The notes under the pieces are model-generated. The model was not told where the DNA came from. It saw nothing but the letters and a program-made list of their open reading frames with translations, and did not search any database. A program made the translations under genes and the position numbers. Of a stretch of DNA of 64,000 bases, positions 35,801 through 48,657 are shown in pieces. Origin of the DNA: Jacaranda mimosifolia (Eukaryota; Streptophyta; Magnoliopsida; Lamiales; Bignoniaceae); the NCBI GenBank assembly GCA_018894105.1, contig CM032118.1:29182690-29246689 (forward strand), in the 5' to 3' direction. The first letter of the stretch is position 1; each line of letters begins with the position of its first letter.

Positions 35801-35971
35801 TTTTATGTTCTTGCTTGTTTATTTTGTTATTCACAGACAAATATGGCATAGATTATTGGCACAGCCACTACTTGACTGTTCCTCTGATGCCTTCAGATTG
35901 AAATGGGTAGCACCAATGTGAGAATTGGATCAACCATATTTGGACCAAGGGACTACTCAAAGAAGAAATGA
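32869..35971 (+). CDS. pyridoxal phosphate homeostasis protein (YggS/PROSC family), 7 exons
   Basis: Exons are 32869-33090, 33180-33246, 33415-33461, 34118-34205, 34674-34807, 35198-35296 and 35897-35971. All have GT-AG borders and join in frame to 243 aa, the normal size for plant members. The start is the ATG at 32869 ([11 protein letters not shown]). Family landmarks are VAVSKTKP (the lysine that binds PLP), [67 protein letters not shown] and [17 protein letters not shown]. It is a fold-type III, single-domain PLP-binding protein that buffers vitamin B6 and amino/keto-acid pools. No targeting peptide is obvious, so it is probably cytosolic. Exon 1 is GC-rich, unlike its surroundings. At exon 4 the donor must be GTGAGT at 34206, not the GTATGT three bases upstream, to keep the frame (GEVSKSG). 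Confidence 0.95.
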
Positions 35972-37020
35972 ATTCAGTTTTATGTCCGTAAAGTATGTAT
36001 GTACAAAGTTGTTGCCTCTTCTTTGATTTAACTTACATTGATGCTCATCTCCTTCACCCAGCAGAGATCTCAAATTCTTATCCCTGTGTACCCAATCATG
36101 GATGGGCAACTTACTGTAGATATTGGCTGGGATCTCACCTATTTATTATGGTATAAACAAGAGATTTTCACTGTACTTCGTTCCAATCTATACTTCTGCT
36201 GCTGGTTGTGTTGAATGGTCTTGTATATTACTCAGTAAAGATAGCACTATTCTGTGTACCCAAAAGATGCCTTTCTTTCGCCTTAGTAGTGAGCGCTGCT
36301 AGATCTGATTAAAAAAGATGGGACTTGGATATGCTGATATGCTTTTGCTCCCGGCAGCTAAGCTGGCGCTACAGTTATGGCATTTTGTGGTTCTGCTTAT
36401 ATTATGAGTGACTGCTTATTATTAGTCATAAAAGGGCACTGCACATGATATGGAAATGATGGGACCAGGGCAGTCTCTGCTTCTTTTTCAAAAATATCAT
36501 GGTTGATTTTTGATTACCTTCTATGGGACTTGGACCCCCAATCGATCTGCTCGTGTAAACTTTCAAATAAGCAATGCGTTTGTATCTAGACCACGGCACT
36601 CTCATAATGCTTACTTCATATTCTTTTTATTTATGCAAATAAATTCTGACAAAGAATGATCTACTGGTTTGAGATGGTAAGTTTACTTAAAGAGTGATGC
36701 CATATATTAGTTCTCTTCTTTTTATTTTTTCTTCACAGGAATCATTGCAATTAATCAATATATTTTTCAATTGTGATGCAAAGGTACCGGCAGCAGGTTA
36801 AGGCGGCGCCTCCATCCTGTGGCAAGGCAGCTCAAGGCGCCGCCATAACATGGCACACGGCACCCCAGCCTCCCAGGTTGAAGCATTGTCGCCTTGACCT
36901 TGGGGTGCCTTGACTTGCTAGATAGGTGGGTAGTAGTTTTGCGTCCCCAGCATACGGGGCGCATTATTAGTGTGCCTCCGTGATTTTGACAAGTTGTTCT
37001 TTACTTGATATGAGCAAGTG
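35972..37020. other. 3' flank of the PLP-homeostasis gene and a short GC-rich repeat
   Basis: The first few hundred bases are the likely 3' UTR. At 36785-36960 a GC-rich patch carries repeated AAGGCGGCGCC / AAGGCGCCGCC and GCCTTGACC words, resembling the ends of other low-complexity plant repeats. The minus-strand frame at 36767-36964 lies on it and is not a gene. Confidence 0.4.
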
Positions 37021-37548
37021 TCCAATTTTGATGGAATATCTTAGGATGTTATACTAATCTTTCCATCTCGTGAAAGCTTTAAAAGCGTTCTCGAGGAATT
37101 GGATTATGGGATTTCGAAGCCATGTTAGTTTTAAACCTTATAGAAACCTTACCTAACCTTGAGGATTTACATGTATTTTCCGAGATGTCACGAGGAAGTG
37201 GGTTATGGAGTTTTAAGGTTCATAATGATTTAATGCCACGGGAGATCTAACCTCAAAGAGATATATATCTTTCGAGCTTGCCCTAAGAAAGTGTATTACA
37301 TAATTTTACGATTGTGTTCAATTTTTAATCTTGCAGAAGCCTCACTTAACCTCAGGGTTGTACGTATATCTTTCAAGGTGTCCTAAAAGTAGAATCCAAG
37401 CCCATATTAATTTATCAATATCACGAAAGCCTTGCTCATAAGAGATGCACATTTTTTGTGGTGGTCTTGAGGAAGCGGATACAAGATTCTAGGTTTATGT
37501 TAGTTTTTTGCACTCTCAAAAGCCTTCCTAACCTTAGGGATATATATA

Positions 37549-37552
37549 CGTG

Positions 37553-37593
<41 letters not shown>
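37549..37593. repeat. (AT)n(GT)n microsatellite
   Basis: A TATATATATA tract followed by about 15 GT units ends four bases before the target duplication of the adjacent MITE. Confidence 0.9.
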
Positions 37594-37604
37594 ATCATTT
37601 GAGG

Positions 37605-38426
37605 TAGGCCTATCAATAGATATGGTATTACCCTACCTAAGTCTAAAAAGTCATACCCATACCCATACTCCTATCCATATTTATTAAAGATAATGTAATG
37701 GATATGGGTAAGGTCTACACCCATAAATTACCCATGTACCCATATTCAAAAATTATCCATTATCTTATGCTTAAATTTAATCTATTAATTTAAGAATTAT
37801 CTATACTTAAATCAACTTTATATTAATGATGAACTTTATTTAAAAAAAAATTGCAAATATGTGAATGAATAGTAACAATTAAATCATTTTCTTCATTAAA
37901 AATTAAACTAAATTAATAAAATTAATAATGTTAATATAGTGGGATAGCAACTTTTGCCCCCCAATTAGAATAGCAACATTAACCGTTGAACAATATTTAT
38001 TAATAAAATTAACAATATTAAAATTAATAGTGGAATAAATATTCTTTATAAAAATATTTAATAAAATTCATTTTATTAATGAATAAACTTTGTTAATAAA
38101 AACTTTATTAGTGAATGAAAAATTAAAAATAAGGATTAACTAATTTAAATTTAATGACTAAATTAAATTAAATATAGATTTTATTTATTTATTTATATTG
38201 TATGCCAAATAATATTTTTAGTATATATAGAGAAAATTACTTTATACATCAAAAACACAAGTTCAATAAATTAGACCCAATAAATCTTGGATTAGATAGG
38301 GTATAGTAGGATTAGAGTCTTATGTTTTTGGATATTTTAGGGTATGGTAGAATATAAATTACTTTTATTTGAGTATTTTAAGATATGGATTTGAGTAGTG
38401 TGATATCCTACTTATTTACAAGCCTA
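37605..38426. mobile_element. hAT-type MITE, 822 bp, with TACCCATA/TATGGGTA words
   Basis: A perfect 8-bp duplication ATTTGAGG flanks it (37597-37604 and 38427-38434), and the target is a monomer of the satellite-like array. The left end TAGGCCTATCAATAGA and the reverse complement of the right end, TAGGCTTGTAAATAAG, form the inverted repeat. Words such as CCCATACCCATAC, ATATGGGTA and TAGGGTATGG fill both ends around an AT-rich core. It has no coding capacity. Confidence 0.88.
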
Positions 38427-39368
38427 ATTTGAGGTGGCCTTTAGGAACCAGATTACGGGATTCTAGGCCCATATTAATTTTTTTAACCTCACGCAAACTT
38501 TACCTAATCTTAGGGATATACATATTTTTTCAGAAACCTAAGGAAATGAATTATGGCATTAATGGGTTATGTTAATTTTTTAATCTCGGGGAAGACTTAC
38601 CTAATCTTAGGGATAAATATATATCTTTTTAGGTGGCCCTCAGGATTTGGATTACAAGATTTTAGGACAATATTATTTTTGACCTTGCAAAATATCTTAC
38701 TTAGTGTCGAGGTACAAATATCTTTTGAGATGGTTGTCAGAAGCGGAATATGAAATCTTAGCGCCATGTTAATTTTTAACCTTGTGAAATCCTTGCTAAA
38801 ATCTTAGGGTTACAAATATTTTTCAAGTTAGGTATAAGAATGCCAATTATGAGACTACCTGCTAGGTGGGTTCGTGAAAACTGTTCTCGCACAGCTTCAA
38901 GGGTCATTCTCAAGAATTTTGGGGCAAATTTTTTTATGTTGACCTCATGATAAGTCGATTATTCAGCATTAGAGCCAATTATTATTTTTTTAACCTTAAT
39001 AAACTTTTTGGATTCTTAAATAGAGATTTTAGTTCATTTATTCTAGTTAAAGCTCTCTTATGCCAAGTATCATTCTTATTTTTGCTTGGCCAAGTTGTGA
39101 TAAAATTTTGTCAAAGGAGTTTAACAAGTAAAATAATTGATAGCTTAACAAGCAGTACCATACTACATAAAGAGGGTAATTAAGGGAATATCTATCCCCA
39201 CTCCCCCTTTTTCTTTTTCTTCTTTGATGTGTGGAGACAAATTATAATTTCAATGGAACACCTCCTATTCGAAAGAGTGCATGAACATTAAAATTCTTAT
39301 TAGTATTTGATAGTAAGGGACGCATTCCCTGGGGATAACTATATTGAGAAATATTGCTTGAGGTTAGT

Positions 39369-41180
39369 TGTTAGCACCTTAAAGCGTGGGATGTTGCTGG
39401 TGTGAAGGCCCTTGTGCGCCAGTGCACTTTAGTGTCGGCATGGTGCGGCACGAACATAGGCCAGGTGTGTGCATTGATGGGAAAGGTTGTGGACTAGTTG
39501 CAGAGTTGTGCGCATGATGGGCTTGGCATTGAGTGAGCAGATGTTGCATAGATTTGCGAAAGTTTAGACGAGCGTGTTGGTGGGAACGTTAGATGTTGGG
39601 CACTGGGGCTGACAGGAAACTTGGGTGTGTGCGAGGGGAGTGCAACGCGCTGAAACAATTACTTGAGACAACAAGATGGTTACCCAATGTTAGCGAGAAT
39701 ATGACTTGGCGGATAACGGAACACCCTTCTAGCTGCCAGATAAAATGACACGTGGCAACTATCTGGATTGCGCCAGATGTGCATAGTAGTTACAGCTGAC
39801 TGCGGCGTTAACTGCTTATCCACATAACAGATTTTGATAAGTTGACTTTTCCTAGGTATTTAGGGATGTGAACTGCAGTAATTTTAGACAGACTTTAATT
39901 TAGCCCAGACCTCACAAAATGGTGGTGTGTGAAGGTTGCGACAAAGAGTTTCTTGTAACATTATTTTGGCAATATAGTTCAAGATTAGGGTTGTTTCCAT
40001 ACATATTGTGTTTTACTATCCCTTTACATTTCATATGCATTTAATGTGCTTGTGTGCATACTATTACTGTATTTAACTTTCACTCAAACAAAGTTTTTCG
40101 GACGAGTAAGGCTTACTAATTGGTGCACAATTAGGCTGCATAGTGGGCTAACCTCAACGTTGTATACTTAGTCAAAAAATACCCTTATGACAAGTGGTAT
40201 AAGAGCTCGATTCAAGTTCTATTGCAGATCTTGTAGTCATGACGAATCAAATGTGGGAAAGTATCACTTATCTAGAAAATTAGATGGTGTGAGTTGAGAA
40301 TCTGTTGGGACAACCACCTGAACTGTGAATGATGACATTATTTTTGCAAATCCATGAATTACAACGAATGATAGAAGGTTTGCAAAAGACGATTGATTGG
40401 TTGCTGGAATTTGTGGAGGGTAAGGTGGTGACGGTTTCTGAGAATTTAGGGTCATCACGGATAATGTTGATGAAAGGCTGGACGCTTTAAACACTGAGAT
40501 CAGTGTCTTGAGGAGGGCTATCGGTTCTGGCTCTATAGAAAAGAGGGCTTCTTCGTCCAAAGTAGAAGTCCTTGAACCCAACCTGTTTGGCGGAGCGCGA
40601 AGTGCTAAGGAGCTGGAAAATTTCCTGTGGGATATGAAAACTTATTTCTAGGTTGCTAAGGTGTCGAATGATGAAAATATTTTGATCACTAGTATGTATC
40701 TGACTGGTGATGCGAAACTCTAGTGGCGTACATGTCTCTTTGGTGATGCCACAACGAGTATGGGCCGAATTGAAATGTGGGATTTGTTAAAGAAGGAACA
40801 AACAACACCTCATGGAATGCGAAGGAGTCGTCGAGGAAATTGAAGCATACAAGAGCGGTGCGTGATTATGTCAAGGAGTTTAGTTCCTTCATGTTGAATG
40901 TGAAACATATGTCTGAGGAAGACAAACTGTTCAATTTTATGTGGAGATTGCAGACGTGGGGCTCAAGCAGAAATCCAGAGGCAAAGTGTTAAAGACTTGT
41001 TGTCTGCAATTGCTTTCGCTGATCGATTGGTGGATTTTCATGTTGTTGGTAGGTCAAATTCTGAGGAAAAAAAGAAGGATTTTAGGAAAGAGAAAGGGAA
41101 AACTAGCAAATTCGGGAAGGATGGCAAATTTAAGAAAAAGAAAACATAGGAGATATCAGTAAAAACCAAGGAGACCCAAC
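39369..41180 (+). mobile_element. Ty3/gypsy retrotransposon 3: 5' LTR, primer site and gag, truncated
   Basis: The LTR is about 39369 (TGTTAGCACC) to 40192 (TTATGACA), 824 bp. The primer-binding site TGGTATAAGAGC at 40195-40206 is complementary to initiator-Met tRNA with one mismatch. Gag follows from 40240. Recognisable sequence stops near 41180, where sequence with GTAGGCAAT repeats begins, so protease, pol and the 3' LTR are missing from this window. Confidence 0.75.
40240..41180 (+). pseudogene. gypsy gag polyprotein (broken)
   Basis: ATGACGAATC at 40240 starts the frame. After frame changes the capsid region is clear: LFGGARSAKELENFLWDMKT, SMYLTGDAKL, NTSWNAKESSRKLKHTRAVR, DYVKEFSSFMLNVKHMSEED and then AFADRLVDFHVVG. 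A lysine-rich linker (KFGKDGKFKKKK) follows. The zinc knuckle expected after this linker is missing because the copy ends. In a live element gag forms the particle that packages the RNA. The minus-strand frame at 40264-40581 is its shadow. At least five stops or frameshifts make it non-functional. Confidence 0.75.
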
Positions 41181-42069
41181 CGTAAGTAATAAAATATTTA
41201 TTTGCCTACTCTTTAGAGCTCAATCGTAGGCAATACTTAATTATTACCTATGGTTTTGTAATCGAAAGAATAAAATTTAAAATTGCCTACGCTTAAGAAT
41301 TAAATTGTAGGCAATATTTAATTATTACCTACACTTTTATGATAATAAGTAATAAAATTATTTTCTTTTAATTTTTTTCCTTATAATTTTTTTCTTGTTT
41401 ACCAACACTTTGAAAGTCTTTCCAATTATTTTGTTTAATAAGAATAAAAAGTACTTTGATTTATTTTTTATTCTTTCCCTCTTTTTTTAAATTATATCTA
41501 AATAAAAGATAAATTGTTTATTTAATTACACAGATATATAAGAGTGCATTTCCCTATTTAAAGTTGAGGGCTTTTTTATTTTTTTTCCAGCTCTTTTTCT
41601 CTTTAAACGATGCCATTTCTATAACCTTTTCTTATAAGCAGTGCTAGTTTGCTACAGGAAAAAAACCGTTCATAGCGATAGTAGTTTTCCTTCATCTCAA
41701 ATTTGCCAACATGTTTTGTAAAAAAAACGTCGTTCTGCACTTTTTCTTTTCTTTTTTTCTTTTGATAGTTTATAGGTTTCAAAGTGGCGGTGCTTTTCTT
41801 TTCCTATTTCTCAATTGTACATTTGATTGTTGCCACAAGTTATCTCAATTGTGAAGTTCCTGTGACTTGAAAATTTTCAATTCCCCTTTTGTTTCCTTCC
41901 CGATTTCTTCTCGCTTTTGTTGTCTATTACTTCTCTTGCTTTTAAAGCTCCTTCATCAGCCACTACCTCCACCACTCGTACAATACTCACCGCAATCCAC
42001 TTCTTTCAAATCCACCTCTTGTTGGGTTCTCCATCACAGCTCTCCCACCTTCCTTGTAAGATAATAATT

Positions 42070-45000
42070 GGAGAATGAACATCTTACAGAAGCTAGACCG
42101 ACCTTCCTCTATTTTCTTCATTAAAGGTAGCAACAATTACTTAATTATTGTGTGTAAAGTTTTCAGTTTTGTGATTGATATGAGTGTATGAATGTTAAAT
42201 AATAATCATTTTGTGACCTTGACATGATATTACATAAGTTTGTTGTTGGAAATTCCTTATTTTTAAGCTATGCTTACTGGCATCAATTTTTGATCTTGAT
42301 ATACAACAAATTCATGGTGTTAAAGAATGATATGTAATGACTCTATTGGACATAAAGGAGAAACTAAAAAAGTATATAAAAATATATGATCAAATTGATG
42401 AACTCATTGAATCCATAGGGATCAAAAGCAACATAAAATAGCTAAAAGATATATTAGCTTATACCACTAATGACATCATAAGTCTGCACTACCTTCACTT
42501 AGGTGAATGTACAATGAAAGAAACACTTTCTTCTTCAGCAAGAGGCCAAGGAGTTGGAGCGGATTAATTATGGTAAGTAAAGTTAAATTCAATTGTATTT
42601 AAGTAAATATGACTTATGTGATGACATAATCCTATTTATGAAATTGGAAAACTATGTAAAACAGTCCTTATAGTCCCATGCACTCTTGCACACACACACA
42701 TATGTGTGTGTGTATGTAAGAAACTTGAAACAAGAAATTGTTAGTAACTCATACGAAAGTTTAAGAGTAGTACTGGGCATGCATAGAAGAGCTTTTTCCT
42801 ATCAAGAAATATTCTAAAGCTTTTTTATCATTTCATATAGTATGAGAATGTGTTCCTTTGATAAGGCTATGAGCACCTTATTGCTCTAACTACTAAGAAA
42901 TATTATCTCAACCAAATCAAAGCTTTAAAAGCTTGCATAACTGGAGAATACATGCTTATGAAGATTAATTGGTTTACCTACATACTTAAATTACTACAAG
43001 TAATTCACGTACAATTGCAAGCTCTTATTCTTCCGTATAGGAGTAACAAGATACCTGATTTTTATTCGACTAATCCATTTGTGTTTCTTTGATTAGATTT
43101 CTATCACAAAGATTGTATTTCAAATTAGATCATTTTGATGTTTTATTTCCATTGTAATGTGATTTTAGATTATGGGGATCAATCATGTCATTTTAGAAAA
43201 ACTTATGTTGTCCCAATGTCTTTAGGTACATAGATTTATGAGAGAGTTCAATATTGCTCTCATCAAGATATTATGCAAGGCATAATATTCTTAGATTAAA
43301 GCAATAATCAAGATCTTTGTTCTTGCCAAACATGATAGATTCACAAATTTATATAGGAGTATGCACAATTAAAGAAGTTTCATTTCCGTTACTAATGCAG
43401 ATCTAATTAAGTTCTCTTTGTTTATAGAGCATAAATCCTAGAACACACCAAGAAAAACCAAGCAAAATTGGAGTCTAACCATGATGAGTGTTGGGCATGC
43501 TATGGTCAATTTGCATCCATATACCACCTTTTTAAAACTATTTTTATCAAATAAATATTAGGGGCCAGTGAAAGAAGCAAGGAATAGAACTGCTAGCATG
43601 TTATGGAGAAAAAAGGTATTAATCCATAAAAATAGAGAAAATAGGTAACTCTATTATTTTGCTTATTTGCTATCCTCTCTCTTTGGTTGTTTGTAAATTA
43701 TTGCTATATATATTAAGTTTCTATTTGGTTCCATCATACTTTCCAATTCTTTTATTTATTATCTTGTCTTGTGTAGTTTGCATTGTGTATGCCAAACATG
43801 TTGACAAATTTTGATGCTCTTGTGAGTCTTATTTCCTTGCTACTGGTTTTATCTATTATTTATTTGTTTTATGTGTAGTTTGATGCTTTATATTTTTTAA
43901 CCCCTATTATACTCTTAAGTTCTTATAATGACTTGTTCTCTAAGATAATTATAATTGCTTTTGTTGTGATAAATAATTTACTTTTGGAATCATTAACCTT
44001 TTATCTTTTAGATTGGAAATAAATGGATCAAATATCACTTGTATCTCAATGTATTTTTAATTTAAAATTTCTATAATTATATTTCTAATGAAATGATCTT
44101 CTTTTATTACAAAAAAAATAGACCTTGAACAATGAGTAAGTGCTCTGTATATCTCATTTCTTCAATTAACTTTGAACTTAATTCATGCCCTTAAGTTTTT
44201 TTTCTTTGATGTGCTATTGTGCTTTTATATTTTATGAAATGTTGAAACTGATGAGTTCTTGGGCTTATGAAGGAAAGGAGAAGACAAATGCTTTCTTGAA
44301 GGAAAAGTTTTTGCATTTTCTCTCTCTTTAACTCATTTGTGATAGATAAATCTTTTGACTATATATATGATGAAAAGGATACATGTACAAATAGACAAAT
44401 CTTTTTTTATGGAAATGGGCATCACCCTTTGGGGCCCCATTCAATGAAATGTTTATTTTTTATGTTTGGATATGTAATTCTTATGGTCTACATTTGATTG
44501 TCTCACCATATATTTGTCATGGGGAATTTAAACTTTTAAGTGCAGATAATGAAGTATTAGCGATTATGATTCTTTTCTTTTACATTTGTTTCGGACTCTC
44601 GGGCCATGGGTAGGATAATACATGGCACAACACAAGGTGCTTTTCTAGACTGGATTTATGAAATAACAATTGATCCATGGTTGTTCATTTATTTATCTAT
44701 TGGTTATCTATTTTCTAAGGGCTAAAAAGGCTTGCGGTTTGTTTCGATATATTTTCATTTTCATTTTTTATTTTTAGTATTTTTAAAAGTTGAAAAGTTA
44801 ATTATAGTTTTCAAAAAAAAAAAAGAGATTATATTTGGATATTTTGTCTGAAAATAATTTGAGTAGGTATAGGGTTGAAAATATAGTTGATTTATATTTT
44901 CTTTATGTTTGAAAAAATACTTTTTAAAATATATGTATATTTTATCAATTTTAAAATGAGTAGGTACTTTTTCCCAAATCAAATTTGGATTTGATTAATA

Positions 45001-45387
45001 TGATATTAAGATGATATTTTTAGAATGTATATAAATTGGTAGTTTTTAATTTAAGTAGTGACAAAAGGAAGTAATTGATTCGAATTAGATATTGATATAA
45101 AAGCAAGAATATGAGCTTGTGCGAGTAGGAAACAAAAAATTTCTATTCTAACTCTATCATCAGCTATGGGTTCGAATCTTGGTAAAAAGATTCTTGAGAG
45201 TTTCTTGGTCTAATTCTTGAGGGTTTTCCTCGTTCTTTTTCCGTTTTCTTGTTTCTAGGAATGATTTTGCATTGGCCATTACCATTAGGCTCCAAGATTT
45301 TGTGATTTATGTACACGTGTTTAATTTTTATTTGCATGTCCTAGGAAAAATTAGATTGTCTGACCTGAGAGAAATATCCTTCTTTTT
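42070..45387. other. interior of the CACTA-like element, no recognised gene
   Basis: AT-rich with scattered polypyrimidine and AG motifs that resemble introns. Short open stretches (for example 42330-42450, rich in Lys, Glu and Ile) have no known domain. The minus-strand frame at 44761-44982 is low complexity. Confidence 0.3.
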
Positions 45388-45664
45388 TTCCCTGTGCAAG
45401 TGGATCAGACCAAATGGCTGGTTAAGTGGAATGATCTTCAGTCATATGTAAGATGATAATGATCCATTAACTCCTCATTTTCATTCATTTTGATTAACAA
45501 ATTTATATTTATAGAAAGAAAGAAATCCATCATAGTTAGTGAATTTTGAATTCTGCAGTGTGAATGTGCGAGGAGACAAAAGTGTTCATCACTGGCAACT
45601 CGATCCTCATATAGTTGCTGATTTCTATTGTCTCAGATGTGGGGATAAAATAGGTTGGAAATAT
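45388..45664 (+). pseudogene. Yippee-like zinc-binding protein, two exons inside the CACTA-like element
   Basis: Exon A ends at 45447 (SLCKWIRPNGWLSGMIFSH, donor GTAAG) and exon B is 45559-45664 (VNVRGDKSVHHWQLDP, then HIVADFYCLRCGDKIGWKY, donor GTAAG). They join in phase as SHIVNVRGD. The CxxC followed by IGWKY matches the second zinc half of Yippee/Mis18-fold proteins, and NVR before it fits the same fold. The start of exon A, the first CxxC pair and downstream exons are not established; an open stretch at 45760-45874 could hold part of the C-terminus. It is either a fragment captured by the transposon or a host gene remnant. Function of plant Yippee-like proteins is poorly known. Confidence 0.5.
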
Positions 45665-46525
45665 GTAAGAATTTTCCTCCTCTAAGCAATGGTTGGCTTT
45701 TCCTTTTTTTCCCTCTATATTTACTATATGTTATTATTTTTCTATGTCAATTTCTACAGATTCAAGTTGGTGATTAGCCCCTGGTCAATCTACAAAATGG
45801 ATATGTGGAGCTCGCTAGGTAAGCCCACCCCTTTAGGAAAACTACAGATATATGATACTAAATTTTTAATGTGAGAAATGGTTCAACACTAATTTGTACA
45901 TGTAGTGTTCTTGTAATTTCTGCATTGACTGTTCTGTGAACTGAGATTTTATGTTGTAGAGAATGGAGAAATTCAGGAACGGTTTTCTTGTTCTTTTCCT
46001 GCTTTTTTGGAAAAAAAAGATATAGTTTTTTTTGGTGAATTGATATGTGCAATGTGTGTTTGATAAGGCTTACATAAATAGGTTGCATTGGTATTTGCTT
46101 GGTACTCTATCAATGACATGCTGTCTAAAATGGGATAAATAAAGGACTTGGTCTCTTTTTTGTTATTTTAGCTGAACTACATATTTTTTATCTTCTATTT
46201 TAAGTTGGTTTGCTGGCAAAACTTGAAATTTTTGATAATGCAAAAATAATTAGACTCTTAGGAGTTTGTAAATGACTACTAATTATAGTTTAGTTGCTTT
46301 TTCAATCATCAAAAGAACTATTTGAAAACTAAAATTTCAGCTCATGAACTTAGGAAAACATGTCAAATTTCCATCCAAGCACCATCATTTAGTCCTAGGG
46401 TACAAGAATTAAATCTTTATAGGTTATAAGTTTTCGGTCTCAGATGAAATTTTAATTGCACAATTGAAAAAGACAAAAGCATGCACTTTTCTTGTTTTAA
46501 TTGTTTTGTTGTGGAAACTCTTCTA

Positions 46526-46865
46526 TGCTTAATAATGATTTGGGTATTTTGTTAAAACCATATTTTATTTGTCTATTATATTGCCTTATGTCTGTTTTAT
46601 TATCTAATGCACATAAGCAAGTAGGGTTGAGTTTTGGTTTTGTCCCTAATGCTATTTTTCTCGAAATGATTGACATATTATTTTTGATTTTGTCCCTGTG
46701 CTTAATAATGATTTGAGTATTTTGTTAAAATCATGTTTTATCTATCTATTATGTTGTCTGATGTCTGTTTTGTTATCTAATGCACATAAGCAAGTAGGGT
46801 TGAGTTTTGGTTTTGCCCCTAATGCTATTTTTCTCGAAATAATTGACATATTAGTTTATTTATTA
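46526..46865. repeat. 173-bp tandem duplication
   Basis: TGCTTAATAATGATTTGGGT at 46526 recurs as TGCTTAATAATGATTTGAGT at 46699. The copies stay aligned through CACATAAGCAAGTAGGGTTG and TTTCTCGAAATRATTGACAT. Open frames at 46501-46716 and 46698-46886 are the same sequence read twice and are probably not genes. Confidence 0.92.
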
Positions 46866-47835
46866 TATTGTTGTACACTATTTTAGGTAGCTTGTGCATT
46901 CTTTCTTGATGATGATATGGGGATTTGTGATGAGGATGCTCCAGAATTTTCAGGAAACAAGAAATTGATGTGATGGATAATTGTCAAATGACTTTGATTA
47001 GTGATATCTTTTTCTTTTTACTATAATGGTTGTGATATGTAAATTTACTTGCGGAACTATTACTGGACTTTGGGTTGATTTTAGGATGATGAACTACATT
47101 AGCTATGTCTCTATATTTTAACTAATTTTCAATGGATAGTAATATTAAATGTTTTCTTGAATTAATTGGTGGTGATTGTTGAATATTAATATATTTGAAA
47201 TAGGTATAAATAATATTTTTATAATTTCAAAATGAGGGTAATTTGTTTAAAATATTAATTATAGTATTGGCTATGGTTGGGAAACTGTAGTCAAAATGCT
47301 TGCACTTTTTCGCCACTACATGCTTGGACCATAAGGAATGGTTATAATATTGCCTACACATTTCTAGAATGTGGCCAATAGAGGTAGCTAATAATTTAAA
47401 GTATTGCCCACGATTTTCCCAAAGTGTAATCAATAGGCATAATGGCTACATTTTTGCATTCCGTAACTATTATATGTAGATTTTCACCCATTTCTAAAAA
47501 ATCGTCACCCATATGTAGCAAAACCTTAGTTAAAGCTTTGGCACGGTTTCCAAACCATGGCTAAGTGTTCGCCACTGCTACAAATTTTGCGGTTGCCAAA
47601 GCATTGCATAGCCATTGCGAATAAGTTATTACCTATGCTTTGCACTTTTTTGCTATGGTTAGGTAATTGTAATGAAAAATTATTTTTTTGTAGTGCTAGC
47701 ATCCACATCAGATTTTTCAATCAAAATTTCCAATTTCGACGACAATCGGACTAAATATGTCAATTTTTTTAAATTCGTAGGACTAACGTTTTAATTGCGT
47801 AAAATATAGGACAAAATTAAAAATCAGGTAAACTT

Positions 47836-48657
47836 TGTTGGAATAGTGCCCCGCAACTAATTAGATTGGCGTGTAAACTATTTCACTCGTGATATAATCT
47901 TGATTGAATGATATTCAAATAGAATGGCCATCTTCATCTTATGCTTATTTTATTTCACTAGCATTTGGTTGAAGCCCCTAAATCACACATGACTATGGGA
48001 CTTGGTTGCACACTAGGTGGTGATCATGAAATAATTCTTACACAATTGTGATTTTAAATATTCTAAGCCATAGAGTCTTAAGAGACGGGGCATCTAAGAT
48101 TCGAATTGACTCACTAATGATACATAAATCCAAGGAGTTGGATATTCTTTCGTTTTATGAGCAATCTATGTTAGACATGGGTGCAAGTTAAGAAGTGCTT
48201 GTCAAAGAACAAATTCACTGAAAACCCGCCCGAAGAATCCACTAGATAGCCGCAATGGCAAGTCGGTAGTGGCAAGTTTTTCTGCTTACGCTAGTGCATA
48301 TAATTAGTCCTTTAACCTGAGGATCCATGGTAACCCATAGTAACCTTGTGTTTAGGTCCTCATGCTTTGACTCTTTCTTGACCACATAGCGGGTCATTCG
48401 GGTTGAGATTGGGCATTAGCTACTTAGACATATAGGCCTGTGAGATTCAAGACGGAATCCATCTCCTCGCCATTGTGAAGGGTGAGTGTATCTCCTATGT
48501 ATTCTATAATGATCGATTTTAGAAAATCCTTGCGCAAAGTAGTATGATAATTTGGAAAATGAGTATTCCAAAGATGAGGTTATAAAAGGGAATCAAACAT
48601 TGGGAATAGAAACCTAGTTATCGAAGCTATTAGGGAGCCGGCAAATATCTTGCCCTA
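47836..48657 (+). mobile_element. copia LTR, 5' part only (about 820 bp)
   Basis: It starts TGTTGGAATAGTGCC and matches the first 800 bp of the LTR at 51403. It stops at CTTGCCCTAG and is joined directly to protease/integrase-region coding sequence. The rest of the LTR, the primer site, leader and gag are deleted. Confidence 0.85.

Larger units (their letters stand above)
37060..38890. repeat. degenerate tandem array of about 95-100 bp monomers
   Basis: The pattern GGATTAYGGGATTCTAGG, then CATGTTAATTTTTAACCT, then CCTTACCTAACCTTAGGGAT, then ATCTTTYGAGGTGGCCYT is repeated about nine times. The ACCTTAGGG-type word occurs near 37155, 37345, 37535, 38505, 38600 and 38795. Copies are strongly diverged. 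The array is interrupted at 37605-38426 by a MITE and near 37550 by a microsatellite. Open frames inside it are chance. Confidence 0.75.
41181..47695. mobile_element. CACTA-like (EnSpm) element, left end lost or mutated
   Basis: The right end is ATTTTTTTGTAGTG, reverse complement CACTACAAAAAAAT, the usual start of plant CACTA elements. Both ends have subterminal words such as GTAGGCAATA, ATTATTACCTA and TTGCCTACGCTT on the left (41195-41340), and TTGCCTACACATTT, GCCCACGATTTT and TTACCTATGCTTTG on the right (47260-47660), in the style of CACTA subterminal repeats. The left CACTA terminus is not seen; the left side abuts gypsy gag. No transposase is recognised in the 6.5 kb interior, which holds gene-like exons. 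Confidence 0.5.

Noticed and set aside
36767..36964. 65-aa minus-strand open frame
   Set aside because: Lies on GC-rich GGCGCC-type repeat words and has no domain.
45110..45230. possible tRNA or SINE (GGGTTCGAATCTTGG resembles a B box)
   Set aside because: No acceptable A box or cloverleaf upstream and no target duplication found.
46501..46886. two similar hydrophobic open frames suggesting a small membrane protein pair
   Set aside because: They are the two copies of a 173-bp tandem duplication with no start context or homology that I recognise.
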